Assembly: GCF_036014175.1 (NCBI RefSeq)
Contig: NZ_CP107917.1
Location: 496,001 to 560,000 of the forward strand
DNA length: 64,000 bases
Direction of reading: 5' to 3'
Source of the DNA: Streptomyces sp. NBC_00443
GTDB lineage: Bacteria > Actinomycetota > Actinomycetes > Streptomycetales > Streptomycetaceae
Positions 53,316 to 62,012 of the stretch are shown in pieces (the first letter of the stretch is position 1; each line of letters begins with the position of its first letter). Below the pieces are notes generated by a model. That model saw only the letters and a list, made by a program, of their open reading frames with translations, made no database searches and was not told the origin of the DNA. Both the position numbers and the translations under genes were made by a program.

Positions 53316-55187
53316 GTGTGTGGACTCGCGGGCTTCGTCGGGCCACGACGCGATTCTCGGGCGGCACGCGAGACACTCGACGCCATGAGCGCGGCCATCG
53401 GACACCGGGGACCGGACTCCACCGGATTCCATGTCGACGAGACCGTGGCGTTCGCGTTCACCCGGCTGGCGATCAACGACCTCGGGGCCGGCGACCAGCC
53501 GATGTACGACGAGAGCCGGCGGATCGTCGCCATGACCACCGGCGAGATCTACAACTACCGCGAACTGCGTGACCTCCTCCTCGACCGGGGCCACACCTTG
53601 CGCACGCGCTGCGACACCGAGGTGATCCCGCACCTCTACGAGGAGTTCGGCCGCGACTTCGTCAGCCGGCTCGACGGGCAGTTCGCGGTCGTTCTCTACG
53701 ACCACCGCGAGCAGCTCTTCATCGGCGCCCGCGACCACTTCGGCGTCACGCCGCTGTTCTACGCCCACCAGGACGGCGAGTTGGTCTTCGGCTCCGAGAT
53801 CAAGGCCATGCTGAAGCACCCCGCGGTGCCGCGCCGCGTCGACCTCGTCGGCCTGGACCAGGTGTTCACCCTGCCCGGTCTGGTGAGCCCGCGGACGATG
53901 TTCGAGGGCGTCCACAGCGTGCCGCCGGGCACCGCCGTCGAGTTCCGCCCCGGCGACCGGCCCAAGCTCTGGACGTACTGGGACCTCGCATACCCGCGCA
54001 CCGACGACGACTTCGAACGCCACGACGAGTCGTACTACGTCCGCCGGGTCGAGGACCTGCTGGTCCGTTCGGTCGAGAAGCGTCTGCAGTCCGACGTGGA
54101 GGTCGGCCTGTACCTGAGCGGCGGCCTGGACTCCTCCCTGGTCGGCGCGATCATGCGGCATCTGATGCCGGACGCCGAGATCCAGTCGTTCGCGGCGGCC
54201 TTCCCCGAGCGGGAGCTCTCCGAGAGCGACTACCAGCGGCTGATGAGCGGTGTCCTCGACACGCGCCACACCGAGCGCTTCGTGCACGGCGAGGAGATAA
54301 CCTCCCGGCTGCGCACGGTCGTACGGCACACCGAGTGCCCGCTGAAGGAGTCGTTCAACTCGGCCGCCCACGCGCTGTCCGAAGCCGTGCACGGCGCCGG
54401 GGTCAAGGTGGTGCTCACCGGACAGGGCGCGGACGAGCTGTTCGGCGGCTACATCGGCTACCGCTTCGACCAGGTCCGGCGCACCCAGGCCGCGGGCGGC
54501 GTCACCGACCTGCGGGAGGCCAGGATTCGCGAAGGTCTGTGGGGGGACGAGAACTTCTTCTACGAACGCAACGACGCCGGATTCCGGGCCACGAAGGCCG
54601 GGCTCTACTCGGCGCCGGTGCGCGAGCGGCAGGGCGAGATCGACTGCCTCGGCCACTCGTTGGTCGACCGCGAGCGCCTGACCGGCCTGCACGATCTGCA
54701 CCGCCGTTCCTACCTCGACCTCAAACTCCGGCTGGCGGACCATCTGCTCGGGGACCACGGCGACCGCATGGTATTCGCCAACTCGGTGGAGTCCCGCCAT
54801 CCGTTCCTCGACCGGGAGCTCGTCGAGTTCCTCGCGACCGTGCCGCCCGAGCTGAAGCTGAAGGGTCTTGAGGAGAAGTACCTCCTCAAGCAGGTCGCCC
54901 GGGACTGGATTCCGCGCCGGATCGTGGACCGCGAGAAGTTCGGCTTCACCGCGCCGGGCAGCCCGCACCTGATCCGGCAGGACGACCCCGCCATCGAGGC
55001 CCTGCTGTCCCGCGAACGCATCGAGGCAGACGGCTATTTCGATCCGGACCGCGTGGAGCGGCTCGTCCGTGAGTACGGCACGCCCGGGTTCCGCATCAAC
55101 GTTCCCTTCGAGACCGACCTGTTGATGACCGTACTCACCTTCAACCTGCTCCTCGACCTTTACGACCTGCCCGCATACTCCGCCTGA
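53316..55187 (+). CDS. AsnB-type glutamine-dependent amidotransferase (asparagine synthetase homologue)
   Basis: 623 residues from GTG 53316, giving the N-terminal catalytic Cys2 (MCGLAGFVG) after Met removal. The class II glutaminase domain (HRGPDSTGF, FTRLAIND, GEIYNYRELRD) is complete. The synthetase domain has the PP-loop YLSGGLDSS and LTGQGADELFGGY. An intact Cys2 argues for ammonia transfer, not a beta-lactam synthetase, which normally lacks it. It may make Asn or amidate a peptide or precursor carboxylate. First gene of the plus arm. Confidence 0.88.
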   Translation: MCGLAGFVGPRRDSRAARETLDAMSAAIGHRGPDSTGFHVDETVAFAFTRLAINDLGAGDQPMYDESRRIVAMTTGEIYNYRELRDLLLDRGHTLRTRCDTEVIPHLYEEFGRDFVSRLDGQFAVVLYDHREQLFIGARDHFGVTPLFYAHQDGELVFGSEIKAMLKHPAVPRRVDLVGLDQVFTLPGLVSPRTMFEGVHSVPPGTAVEFRPGDRPKLWTYWDLAYPRTDDDFERHDESYYVRRVEDLLVRSVEKRLQSDVEVGLYLSGGLDSSLVGAIMRHLMPDAEIQSFAAAFPERELSESDYQRLMSGVLDTRHTERFVHGEEITSRLRTVVRHTECPLKESFNSAAHALSEAVHGAGVKVVLTGQGADELFGGYIGYRFDQVRRTQAAGGVTDLREARIREGLWGDENFFYERNDAGFRATKAGLYSAPVRERQGEIDCLGHSLVDRERLTGLHDLHRRSYLDLKLRLADHLLGDHGDRMVFANSVESRHPFLDRELVEFLATVPPELKLKGLEEKYLLKQVARDWIPRRIVDREKFGFTAPGSPHLIRQDDPAIEALLSRERIEADGYFDPDRVERLVREYGTPGFRINVPFETDLLMTVLTFNLLLDLYDLPAYSA

Positions 55188-55247
55188 CGGCAACTCAGGC
55201 GGGCGCCGGGCAGCCCTGCCCGGACCACATTGCCAGGGGGACAACGG

Positions 55248-57263
55248 ATGCCGCCGACCGATCCGACTCACAGCATCACCGAGCGACTCAGCCGCTCCCT
55301 GTCCGGGCCGGAGGGAACCCTCGCCCTGGCCCGGATGCAGGTGCTGGGCCGGCCCGTCGAGCGCTCGACGGAGCTGACCGCGCCCACACCGTCGGGAACC
55401 GAGGTGGGCGTGTGGCGCCTGACGGACGGGCAGTTGCGCCGGGACACCGGGCGCCGGGACGAATGGCGCTACTGGGCCGACCGGCCGGAGATACCCCTGC
55501 GCCCCGGACACCGCCGTATCGCCATACTCGGGGAGTCCGCGACCCGCGGCTACTTCTTCGACCCGGCGTACTCGCTGGCCGGCCTCGTCGACACCGCCCT
55601 CGACGGCACTGGCGTGGACGTCCTCGACCTCGCCCGCACCAACTGCTCCCTGGCGGAACTCCTCAGGACGGCCGCCGAAGCCCTCGCTCTCGGCGCCGAC
55701 GCCCTCGTGGTGCACGCAGGGAACAACTGGAACAACGTCGACCCGACGCCCATGGAGCGCCACGAACTGGCCCTGCTGCTCGAAGAGGGCGGCTTCCCGG
55801 CGGCCGCGGCGGCCTTCCGGGATCTCGTCACCGAGGTCGCCGCGAGCGCGCTGGACCTGCTGCGCGAACTCGCGGGGGACGTCTCCGTCGTCATGGTCGT
55901 CCCGGAGTTCAACCTGGGCGACTGGACGGACGAGCCGATCCTCGACTGCCCCGCCCTGCCCGCCGGACGGATGCGGCGCTGGCTCCGTGCCCGGGACGAG
56001 GCCGAGCGGGCTCTGCGGGACGGCGACCTCGCCGGCGCCCGTACGCTCGCCGCCGAGATGACCGGGCTCGACGGCGGCTCCAGCCCCGTCTCCCACCGCC
56101 TGGCGGCACGCTGCGCGGCCTCGCCCGACGAGGCGCTCACCGCGCTCCGGGCGGCCAAGGACGCGGTGGTCAGCCCCTTCGCCATCCACTCCCCGCGCAC
56201 CCTGGCTTCCGTGCAGGAGGTGATGCGCCGCAAGGCCGACGAGGCCGGGTTCCACCTGGTCGACCAGGCGGCCCTGTTCCGGGAGGGCGACGCCGGCGGG
56301 CCCGGCCGCCGGTACTTCCTCGACTACTGCCATCTCACCTTCGACGGCCTGCGTGCCACGGCCCTGGCCGTGGCGGAGACGCTCGGTGCCGCCTTGGAGC
56401 TGCCCGAGCGGCCGGGCACCGACGGCGTACCGGTCCGGGCCGCCGCCGACCGGCTCGCCCTGGCCCATTTCCTCGCCGCCGTGCACAACGCCCACTACGG
56501 TCAGCCCGAGGACGTGCTGCGCCACCACCTGAGCCGAGCGCTCGACGCCGACGCCTCGGTCGCCGACCGTTTCGAGGACTACCTCGACTACCAGACGAGG
56601 ATCGCCCCGAACTGGATGTGCTCCTCCTACGAGCGCTCCACCCAGGACCCGGCGTTCCGGCGCTACATGGTGGTCGGCGACGGCCGGCTCAACGGCAAAC
56701 TGGCGGACCACGGCCTGCGCGAGGTCATGCTCGACACACTCGAGAGCAGGGGCGTCCCGGCGCGCCGGCGCTACGAGGACCTGCTCGTCGCCGAACACTC
56801 CGGCGGCACCGACCTGCTGGCCGACGCGTACCTCGCCACCACGTTCAACGAGCGCCGCGACGTCGGCGTCGGCCCGCGGGTGGCATACCTGCGGGCGAGT
56901 TCCCCCCGCACCCGGTCCACCCTGGTCGTCGACGAACCGGCCCCTCTCGTCCTCGAAGTGACCTGGCGGCTGCCTGCCGAGGTCCCGGCCGGGTCGGTGT
57001 CGGTCGCCGTGAACGGACACGAGGTGGGCACGGCCGAGGCGGGCACGGCGTGGACGACCTGGGAGTTCACCGTGAGCCCGGACATCCTGCGCCGCGGACG
57101 CAACACCGTCGAGATCCGCTGGCCGGAGGGGGGCGACGGCACCGACACGCTCGTCGCCGGGGCCCCGGCCCGCCTGGAGTGCGGCGAGCACGTCCCGAGT
57201 CACCCGGTCCACGGCCACGTCCACGGCTGGTCGGCGACCCGGGTCGTGCCCGCCGCGGTCTGA
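55248..57263 (+). CDS. Large SGNH/GDSL-like hydrolase or acyl/O-transferase-like protein
   Basis: 671 residues from ATG 55248. The central part (about 90-390) looks SGNH-like: IAILGESATRGYFF (block I, GES in place of GDS), VVHAGNNWNNVD (block III, with Asn), and DYCHLTFDGLRATA (block V DxxH). The first 90 residues and the last 280 are unfamiliar. The C-terminal end (PAPLVLEVTWRLPAEV, TWEFTVSPDIL) looks like a beta-sandwich. No signal peptide or membrane helix, so it acts in the cytosol. In the cluster it may be an esterase, acyltransferase or peptide-tailoring enzyme. I do not recognise a close characterised relative. Confidence 0.68.
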   Translation: MPPTDPTHSITERLSRSLSGPEGTLALARMQVLGRPVERSTELTAPTPSGTEVGVWRLTDGQLRRDTGRRDEWRYWADRPEIPLRPGHRRIAILGESATRGYFFDPAYSLAGLVDTALDGTGVDVLDLARTNCSLAELLRTAAEALALGADALVVHAGNNWNNVDPTPMERHELALLLEEGGFPAAAAAFRDLVTEVAASALDLLRELAGDVSVVMVVPEFNLGDWTDEPILDCPALPAGRMRRWLRARDEAERALRDGDLAGARTLAAEMTGLDGGSSPVSHRLAARCAASPDEALTALRAAKDAVVSPFAIHSPRTLASVQEVMRRKADEAGFHLVDQAALFREGDAGGPGRRYFLDYCHLTFDGLRATALAVAETLGAALELPERPGTDGVPVRAAADRLALAHFLAAVHNAHYGQPEDVLRHHLSRALDADASVADRFEDYLDYQTRIAPNWMCSSYERSTQDPAFRRYMVVGDGRLNGKLADHGLREVMLDTLESRGVPARRRYEDLLVAEHSGGTDLLADAYLATTFNERRDVGVGPRVAYLRASSPRTRSTLVVDEPAPLVLEVTWRLPAEVPAGSVSVAVNGHEVGTAEAGTAWTTWEFTVSPDILRRGRNTVEIRWPEGGDGTDTLVAGAPARLECGEHVPSHPVHGHVHGWSATRVVPAAV

Positions 57264-57303
57264 CCGCCCCCGCCTCTGCGTTCCGAAAGACAGGAGAGTC
57301 CCC

Positions 57304-58389
57304 TTGCGCTTCAGCGTCATGTTCTTTGCCTCCGGTGAGGCGGCCCCGCAGGAGACCTGCCGGACGGTGCTGGAGACCAGCCGTCTGGCCGACGTACACG
57401 GCCTGGACGCGGTGTGGACTCCCGAACGGCACTTCGACCAGTTCGGCAGCGTGTTCCCCAACCCGGCGCTCACCAGCGCCGCGCTGGCCACCGCGACCGA
57501 ACATATCCAGCTGCGGGCCGGCAGCCTCATCTCTCCGCTGCACCACACGGTGCGCATCGCCGAGGACTGGTCCGTCGTCGACAACTGGTCGTCCGGCCGT
57601 GCGGCAGTCTCCTTCGGCTCCGGCTGGAACGCCAACGACTTCGTGCTGGCCCCCGACGCCTACGAGTCGCGGCACCAGGTCATGCTGGAGCAGATCGACA
57701 CGGTGCGCGCCCTGTGGCGAGGCGAGGACGTCGAGCTCCCCAACGGCACCGGGCAGCCCTTCGCGGCACGCCTGCACCCCCAGCCCGTCCAGCCGGAACT
57801 ACCGATCTGGATCACCTCGTCGGGGAACCCGCGGACCTTCCAGGATGCCGGGGCCCGCGGCCTCAACGTGCTGACCCACCTGATCGGCCAGAACCTGGAC
57901 CAGCTCGCCGAGAAGGTGGCCCTCTACCGCAAGGCCCGCGCGGACGCCGGCTTCGACCCGGCCACCGGGACGGTCTCCCTGATGCTGCACACCCACCTGG
58001 ACGACGACCCGGAGGCCGCCGAGGCCCGCAGCCGCGCACCGTTCCGCGACTATCTGCGCTCCGCGGTGAAGCTGGAGCTCCGGGCCGCCCAGGGCGGCGG
58101 CGCCATCAGCGGCGGGCATGTCCTGCCCGACGACGAGATCCCCGAGGACCTCCTCGAGGAGTTGCTGGACGCGACCTACGAGCGCTATCTGCAGGGCGGC
58201 TCCCTGATCGGCTCCCCGGACACCTGCCAGGGCATGGCCGACCGGGTGGCGGCGGCGGGTGTCGACGACATCGCCTGTCTGCTGGACTTCGGCGTGCCCA
58301 GCGAGCGGATCCCCGCGGTGATCCCGCTGATCGCCGCGCTCGCCGGCGAGGGCAGCCCCGGACGTGAGGTCGTCGAGAGTGAGCACTGA
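57304..58389 (+). CDS. MupA-type luciferase-like FMN monooxygenase for natural-product biosynthesis
   Basis: 361 residues from TTG 57304 (AGGAGAG ribosome site). The TIM barrel starts RFSVMFFASGEAAP, then GLDAVWTPERHFDQFG, LRAGSLISPLHHTVRIAEDW, and SGWNANDFVLAPD, the layout of the LLM subfamily (TIGR04020) found inside or beside NRPS/PKS lines, such as the MupA domain of mupirocin synthesis. These usually hydroxylate carrier-bound intermediates with reduced flavin. Here it is free-standing. Its 3' end overlaps the exporter gene by 11 bases. Confidence 0.86.
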   Translation: MRFSVMFFASGEAAPQETCRTVLETSRLADVHGLDAVWTPERHFDQFGSVFPNPALTSAALATATEHIQLRAGSLISPLHHTVRIAEDWSVVDNWSSGRAAVSFGSGWNANDFVLAPDAYESRHQVMLEQIDTVRALWRGEDVELPNGTGQPFAARLHPQPVQPELPIWITSSGNPRTFQDAGARGLNVLTHLIGQNLDQLAEKVALYRKARADAGFDPATGTVSLMLHTHLDDDPEAAEARSRAPFRDYLRSAVKLELRAAQGGGAISGGHVLPDDEIPEDLLEELLDATYERYLQGGSLIGSPDTCQGMADRVAAAGVDDIACLLDFGVPSERIPAVIPLIAALAGEGSPGREVVESEH

Positions 58390-59638
58390 CCTCGCCCTGT
58401 GGGCACGTCTGCGCGACGTGCTGATGCTGCAACGGCGTGAGACCAGACTGCTCCTGGCGAGTGTGACCGCCGACTCCTTCGGCACCGGCATCTTCACGGC
58501 GACTTCGGTCCTGTTCTTCACCACCGTCCGGGGCTTCAGCGTGTCCGCCGTCGGCCTGGCGATCTCCCTGGGCAGCCTCTGCGCGTTCTTCCTCGGCCCC
58601 CGCATCGGCGCCCTCGCGGACCGGGTCGGGCCGCAGAAGAGCCTCATCGTGCTGTTCGGTGTACGTGCCGTGGGCTACGGCCTGTACCTGCTCGCCGAGC
58701 AGTACTGGCTGTTCGTGGTGCTCGCCTGCGTCGTGACGACGGCCGACCGGGCCAGCCCTGCCCTCAACCAGGCCCTGATGGGCCGACTGTTCGAGGCCAA
58801 GGACCGGGCGACGATCCTGGGCACCGTGTTCTCGGCGCGCAACGGGGCGATCGTGCTCGGGTCGCTGGCCGCCACCCTGCCCATCGTGACCGGCTCCAGC
58901 GCCCTGTACCTGGTGGGGATCGGGGTCAACGCCGCGTCCTTCATCGCCGCCGCGCTCCTCGTGGCCCGGCTGCACATCCCGAAGGCGGAGCCCGCGGCCA
59001 CCGGCCGGGACAAGGAACGCCGCGGCGGGGCCTCCCCCTTGCGCGACCGGCGGTACCTGGCCATCACGGTCGTCAACGGCGTGGCCCAGACGCACAACAC
59101 GATCCTGTCCCTGGTGCTGCCCCTGTGGATCGTCCACGCCACCAGCTCTCCCAAGTGGAGCCTCACCGCGCTGCTCGCCCTCAACGGCGCGCTGGCCATG
59201 GCGGCTCAGGTACCGGTGAACCGGATGTTCGCCGACTTCTCCGCCGCCCTGCGCGCGTCGGCGCTCGGCGGTGCCGCCGTCTGCGCCGCGTGTCTCGCCT
59301 ACGCCGGGGCCGGGGCGGTCGGCGACGCCTGGGTGGCGCTCGCGATCCTCGTGGTCGCCATGCTCGCCCACACGGCCGGGGAGAGCCTCTTCATCGCGAG
59401 TACGCCGTTGTCCTTCGAGCTCGCCCCGAAGGAGTCGCTCGGACGGTATCTGTCCTTCTACAACCTGGGCCGGGTGGGCCAGGACCTCGTCGGGCCGCTG
59501 CTGATCGTGGGGCCGCTCGTGGACCGGGGCACTCCCATGTGGCTGCTGGTCGGCGTGGTTGTGCTGCTCGGCGGCCTCGTGCCGTGGGGCCTCCTCAAGG
59601 ACGACGCGCTCGCCGCGAACGGGCGGTCGGCGCGGTGA
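58379..59638 (+). CDS. MFS exporter
   Basis: 419 residues from GTG 58379 (GTG 58364 is also possible). About 12 membrane helices are visible, with the motif-A-like loop LGPRIGALADRVGPQKS between helices 2 and 3 and a central cytosolic loop rich in charged residues (PAATGRDKERRGG). It is the only transporter in the island, so export of the peptide and self-protection is the likely role. It overlaps the preceding monooxygenase and the following racemase genes. Confidence 0.86.
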   Translation: MSTDLALWARLRDVLMLQRRETRLLLASVTADSFGTGIFTATSVLFFTTVRGFSVSAVGLAISLGSLCAFFLGPRIGALADRVGPQKSLIVLFGVRAVGYGLYLLAEQYWLFVVLACVVTTADRASPALNQALMGRLFEAKDRATILGTVFSARNGAIVLGSLAATLPIVTGSSALYLVGIGVNAASFIAAALLVARLHIPKAEPAATGRDKERRGGASPLRDRRYLAITVVNGVAQTHNTILSLVLPLWIVHATSSPKWSLTALLALNGALAMAAQVPVNRMFADFSAALRASALGGAAVCAACLAYAGAGAVGDAWVALAILVVAMLAHTAGESLFIASTPLSFELAPKESLGRYLSFYNLGRVGQDLVGPLLIVGPLVDRGTPMWLLVGVVVLLGGLVPWGLLKDDALAANGRSAR

Positions 59639-60408
59639 GCACGGTCACCTCCGGGTACCGGACCGCGACGCAGGCACCCGATCCGGCGGCGTCCGGCATC
59701 GTCGGTGTGCTCGGCGGCATGGGGCCGGCCGCCACGGCGGACTTCTTCGCGAAGCTGGTACGGGAGACGCCCGCCGTCAGTGACCAGGAGCATCTGCGGA
59801 CGCTGGTGTGGTCCGACGCCACTGTGCCGGACCGCACCGACGCCATCCTGTCGGCCGGGCCCAGCCCGCTGCCCCGCCTGCTCGAAGGGGTCCACCTGCT
59901 CCAGTCCGCGGGGGCCGCGATCATCGCCATGCCCTGCAGCACCGCGCATGCCTTCCTCCCGGACCTGCGGCGGGCCTCGGCGGTCCCCATCCTCAGCATG
60001 ATCGACGCCAGTGTGCGCCGGCTGCCCGCGGCCGCGCCGTCGGTCTCCCGGGTAGGGCTCCTCGCCACCACCGGCACCCTGGTGACGGGCCTGTACCAGG
60101 AGAGTCTGCGCGAGCAGGGCATCGACGCGGTCGTCCCCCCGCCGCTGCTTCAGCAACGGTCCGTGATGCGGGCCGTGCGGCTGATCAAAGCCGGCGAGCT
60201 GGAGGCCGCCGAGCAGGCACTGGCCCCGGCGGTCAGAAGCGTCGCCGGGGCCGGAGCGGGCATGATCGTCGCAGCATGCACGGAACTCCCCCTGGTGCTC
60301 GGTCACCGGGCCGAGAATCTCCCCGTCTTCGACCCAACCACGGCACTGGCCCAGGACGCCGTGGCGCTCGCCAGGCGTCTTCCGCGCCCCGACCACACGA
60401 AGGAATGA
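59635..60408 (+). CDS. Aspartate/glutamate racemase-family enzyme
   Basis: 257 residues from GTG 59635, four-base overlap with the exporter. PLP-independent racemase signatures are both present: GVLGGMGPAATADFF at the N-terminus, first catalytic Cys in AMPCSTAHAF and second in VAACTELPLVL. It should interconvert enantiomers of Asp, Glu or a related amino acid, supplying a D-residue for the NRPS or the ATP-grasp ligase. Its stop overlaps the ATP-grasp ATG. Confidence 0.88.
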   Translation: MSTVTSGYRTATQAPDPAASGIVGVLGGMGPAATADFFAKLVRETPAVSDQEHLRTLVWSDATVPDRTDAILSAGPSPLPRLLEGVHLLQSAGAAIIAMPCSTAHAFLPDLRRASAVPILSMIDASVRRLPAAAPSVSRVGLLATTGTLVTGLYQESLREQGIDAVVPPPLLQQRSVMRAVRLIKAGELEAAEQALAPAVRSVAGAGAGMIVAACTELPLVLGHRAENLPVFDPTTALAQDAVALARRLPRPDHTKE

Positions 60409-60410
60409 CC

Positions 60411-61703
60411 ATGAACACGCGTGTCTGTCTCGTCTCGCCCAAACCCCCGATGCTCCAGCGGGCCAGGCGGCTGAAGCTGGACGTGGTCTGCGTGTACACC
60501 CCCGAGGAGTTCCGCAAGCTCCCCGCCGACGCCTTGCACGACGAGATCTGCCTGGTGCTGCGGCACCAGTCCGACCCGCGGGAGCTGGTGGACTCCGTCC
60601 GAGCGCTGCACGACCGTACGCCGTTCTCGGCCGTGGTGACCGTTCAGGAGGAGGGCGTCATCACCACCGCTCTGCTCAACGACGCCCTCGGCCTGAACGG
60701 TGTCTCCGCCGAGACCGTGGCGCTGCTGACCGACAAGTGGCGCATGCGCCGGCACACCGCGGAGCGCGGCGTCAGCACCGTGCGGGCGGCCGTCGCGTCG
60801 AGCCTGGAGGACATCAGGGAGTTCGGTGCGGCCCAGGGATACCCGTTGATCGCCAAGCCGCTGGGCGGCTCCGCGAGCATCGGCATCCACAAGATCGACA
60901 GCGCCGAGGCGGCCGAGTCCGCGTACGCCGCGCTGAGTGGGCTCGACCTGAGGCAGTTCCTGCTGGAGGAGTACCTCGAAGGCCCGGAGATCAGCGTGGA
61001 CGCTCTTTCCTTCGACGGCCGTCATGTGCCGATCGCCATCGCGGACAAGATCACCGGAACTGGCTTCGTCGAGTTCGGACACGTGATTCCCGCCCAGCTG
61101 GACCCTTCCCTGGAGGAGGAGGTGTGCCGCACGGTGTCCGACTTCCTGGACGCGGTCGGCCTCCGCAGCGGTCTGTCGCACACCGAGTTGAAGCTCACGT
61201 CGGCCGGGCCCCGGGTGGTCGAGAGCCACAACCGGCGCGGGGGCGACCGGATCAACACCATGACGCACGCCGTCCACGGCATCGACCTGGAGGAGGCCGG
61301 CCTCGCCTGGGCCACGGGTCTGCTCCAGCCGCTCATCGCGCGTCCCGCGGCAAACGGCGGTGCGGCTGTCGTCTTCTTCGAGGCCGAGCCCGGCCGACTG
61401 GTCGCCATCGCGGGCGCCGACGAGGCGCGCGCCCACGCCGGTGTCGTCGAGTTCCACCTCAATTTCGAGGTGGGCCAGCTCATCCCGCGGGTCCGCTGGT
61501 CGCTGGACCGGGCCGGGTATGTGGTGGTGACGGCCGAGACGGCACAGGCCGCGCGGGACTTGGCCCAGTCGTTGGCCTCCCAGGTGCGGTTCGTGACCGA
61601 GCCCGACCCGGCGGCCGAGGAGGACGGTGCGCAGGGACTTCACCGTTACCGCGACCTCGTGGCAGAACTCAATCAGGTCCCCCACGTCGATGCACTGACG
61701 TAA
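60411..61703 (+). CDS. ATP-grasp carboxylate-amine ligase
   Basis: 430 residues from ATG 60411 (GAAGG ribosome site; ATG 60405 is in frame). The N-terminal pre-ATP-grasp domain (residues 1-90) precedes the ATP-grasp core: YPLIAKPLGGSASIGI, the flexible loop and nucleotide hinge LLEEYLEGPEISVDAL, and the Mg2+ ligand region SHTELKLTSAGPRVVESHNRRGGD. It resembles BacD-like L-amino-acid ligases, which form peptide or amide bonds via acyl phosphate. It could add a further residue to the NRPS product, cap it, or act in self-resistance. Last gene of the plus arm. Confidence 0.87.
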   Translation: MNTRVCLVSPKPPMLQRARRLKLDVVCVYTPEEFRKLPADALHDEICLVLRHQSDPRELVDSVRALHDRTPFSAVVTVQEEGVITTALLNDALGLNGVSAETVALLTDKWRMRRHTAERGVSTVRAAVASSLEDIREFGAAQGYPLIAKPLGGSASIGIHKIDSAEAAESAYAALSGLDLRQFLLEEYLEGPEISVDALSFDGRHVPIAIADKITGTGFVEFGHVIPAQLDPSLEEEVCRTVSDFLDAVGLRSGLSHTELKLTSAGPRVVESHNRRGGDRINTMTHAVHGIDLEEAGLAWATGLLQPLIARPAANGGAAVVFFEAEPGRLVAIAGADEARAHAGVVEFHLNFEVGQLIPRVRWSLDRAGYVVVTAETAQAARDLAQSLASQVRFVTEPDPAAEEDGAQGLHRYRDLVAELNQVPHVDALT

Positions 61704-61721
61704 CGAAATGACCTACGAACC

Positions 61722-61758
61722 GGGCAGGGCAACACCCTTCTGAGGGGTCGCCCTGCCC
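61722..61758 (+). terminator. Terminator at end of the plus arm
   Basis: GGGCAGGGC (61722-61730) pairs with GCCCTGCCC (61750-61758), and the inner ACCC/GGGT pairing extends the stem. It begins 18 bases after the ATP-grasp stop and marks the end of the cluster transcript. Confidence 0.85.
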
Positions 61759-61768
61759 AGCTCTCTTC

Positions 61769-61951
61769 ATGTCGGTACCGCGCACGACCATGGCACGCGT
61801 GACGACGGACCCGATCAGCCTCATCGACCGGCAGCTCCCCGATCGGGCCGCGGCCGTGGTGGCTCGGCAGGGCTGCCCTCTCCACCAGCTCCACCAGCTC
61901 CACCAGCTCCACCACGACATGCTCGCGCTCGACCCGCGCTACCGCGCCTGA
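61769..61951 (+). CDS. Small ORF with 9-base microsatellite (uncertain)
   Basis: 60 codons from ATG 61769. It contains a run of CACCAGCTC units around 61880-61912 that encodes a His-Gln-Leu triplet repeat. No family is recognised. It lies between the cluster terminator and the right border of the island, without a clear ribosome site. It may be a shortened relic of a gene or a chance frame. Confidence 0.25.
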   Translation: MSVPRTTMARVTTDPISLIDRQLPDRAAAVVARQGCPLHQLHQLHQLHHDMLALDPRYRA

Positions 61952-62012
61952 CGGTTCGGCGCGAACCTCGGGGGCTGCGAGTCAGCATCGCCGGCCGGTT
62001 CGTAGAGGGCGA

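Larger units (their letters stand above)
39067..62012. mobile_element. 22.9-kb genomic island inserted in a Nudix hydrolase gene
   Basis: The left border is defined by the end of the Nudix N-terminal half and the right border by the start of its C-terminal half, both plus-strand. The island holds a decayed tyrosine-recombinase-like integrase just inside the left border, reading inward, and the whole peptide biosynthetic cluster. Flanking genes (mhuD, DUF817) look like ordinary chromosome. About 12-14 codons of the Nudix box are missing at the joint. The only sequence I see shared by both borders is a short CGGTT (39059-39064 region and 61996-62000), too short to call an att core. Confidence 0.75.

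Noticed and set aside
53316..55187. Beta-lactam synthetase reading of the AsnB homologue
   Set aside because: The nucleophile Cys2 and a full glutaminase domain are intact, while beta-lactam synthetases usually lack the Cys. No other beta-lactam gene is present.
53205..57635. A 1476-codon open frame on the minus strand under the plus arm
   Set aside because: Composition is Val/Glu/Gly/His-rich without motifs, and it covers three clearly coding plus-strand genes.
57304..58389. F420-dependent oxidoreductase call for the cluster LLM protein
   Set aside because: Its motifs match the FMN-type natural-product LLM subfamily, unlike the separate LLM gene at 18672.
39959..61703. Assignment of the cluster to streptothricin, capreomycin/viomycin or GE81112
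   Set aside because: Shared functions are limited to a carbamoyltransferase, an aminomutase or a hydroxylase. Module number, the AsnB, SGNH and MupA-type genes and the absence of the arginine-derived pathway genes do not match.
39059..62000. CGGTT as the attachment-site core of the island
   Set aside because: Five bases shared at the two borders are expected by chance in such GC-rich DNA; without an empty-site sequence it cannot be supported.
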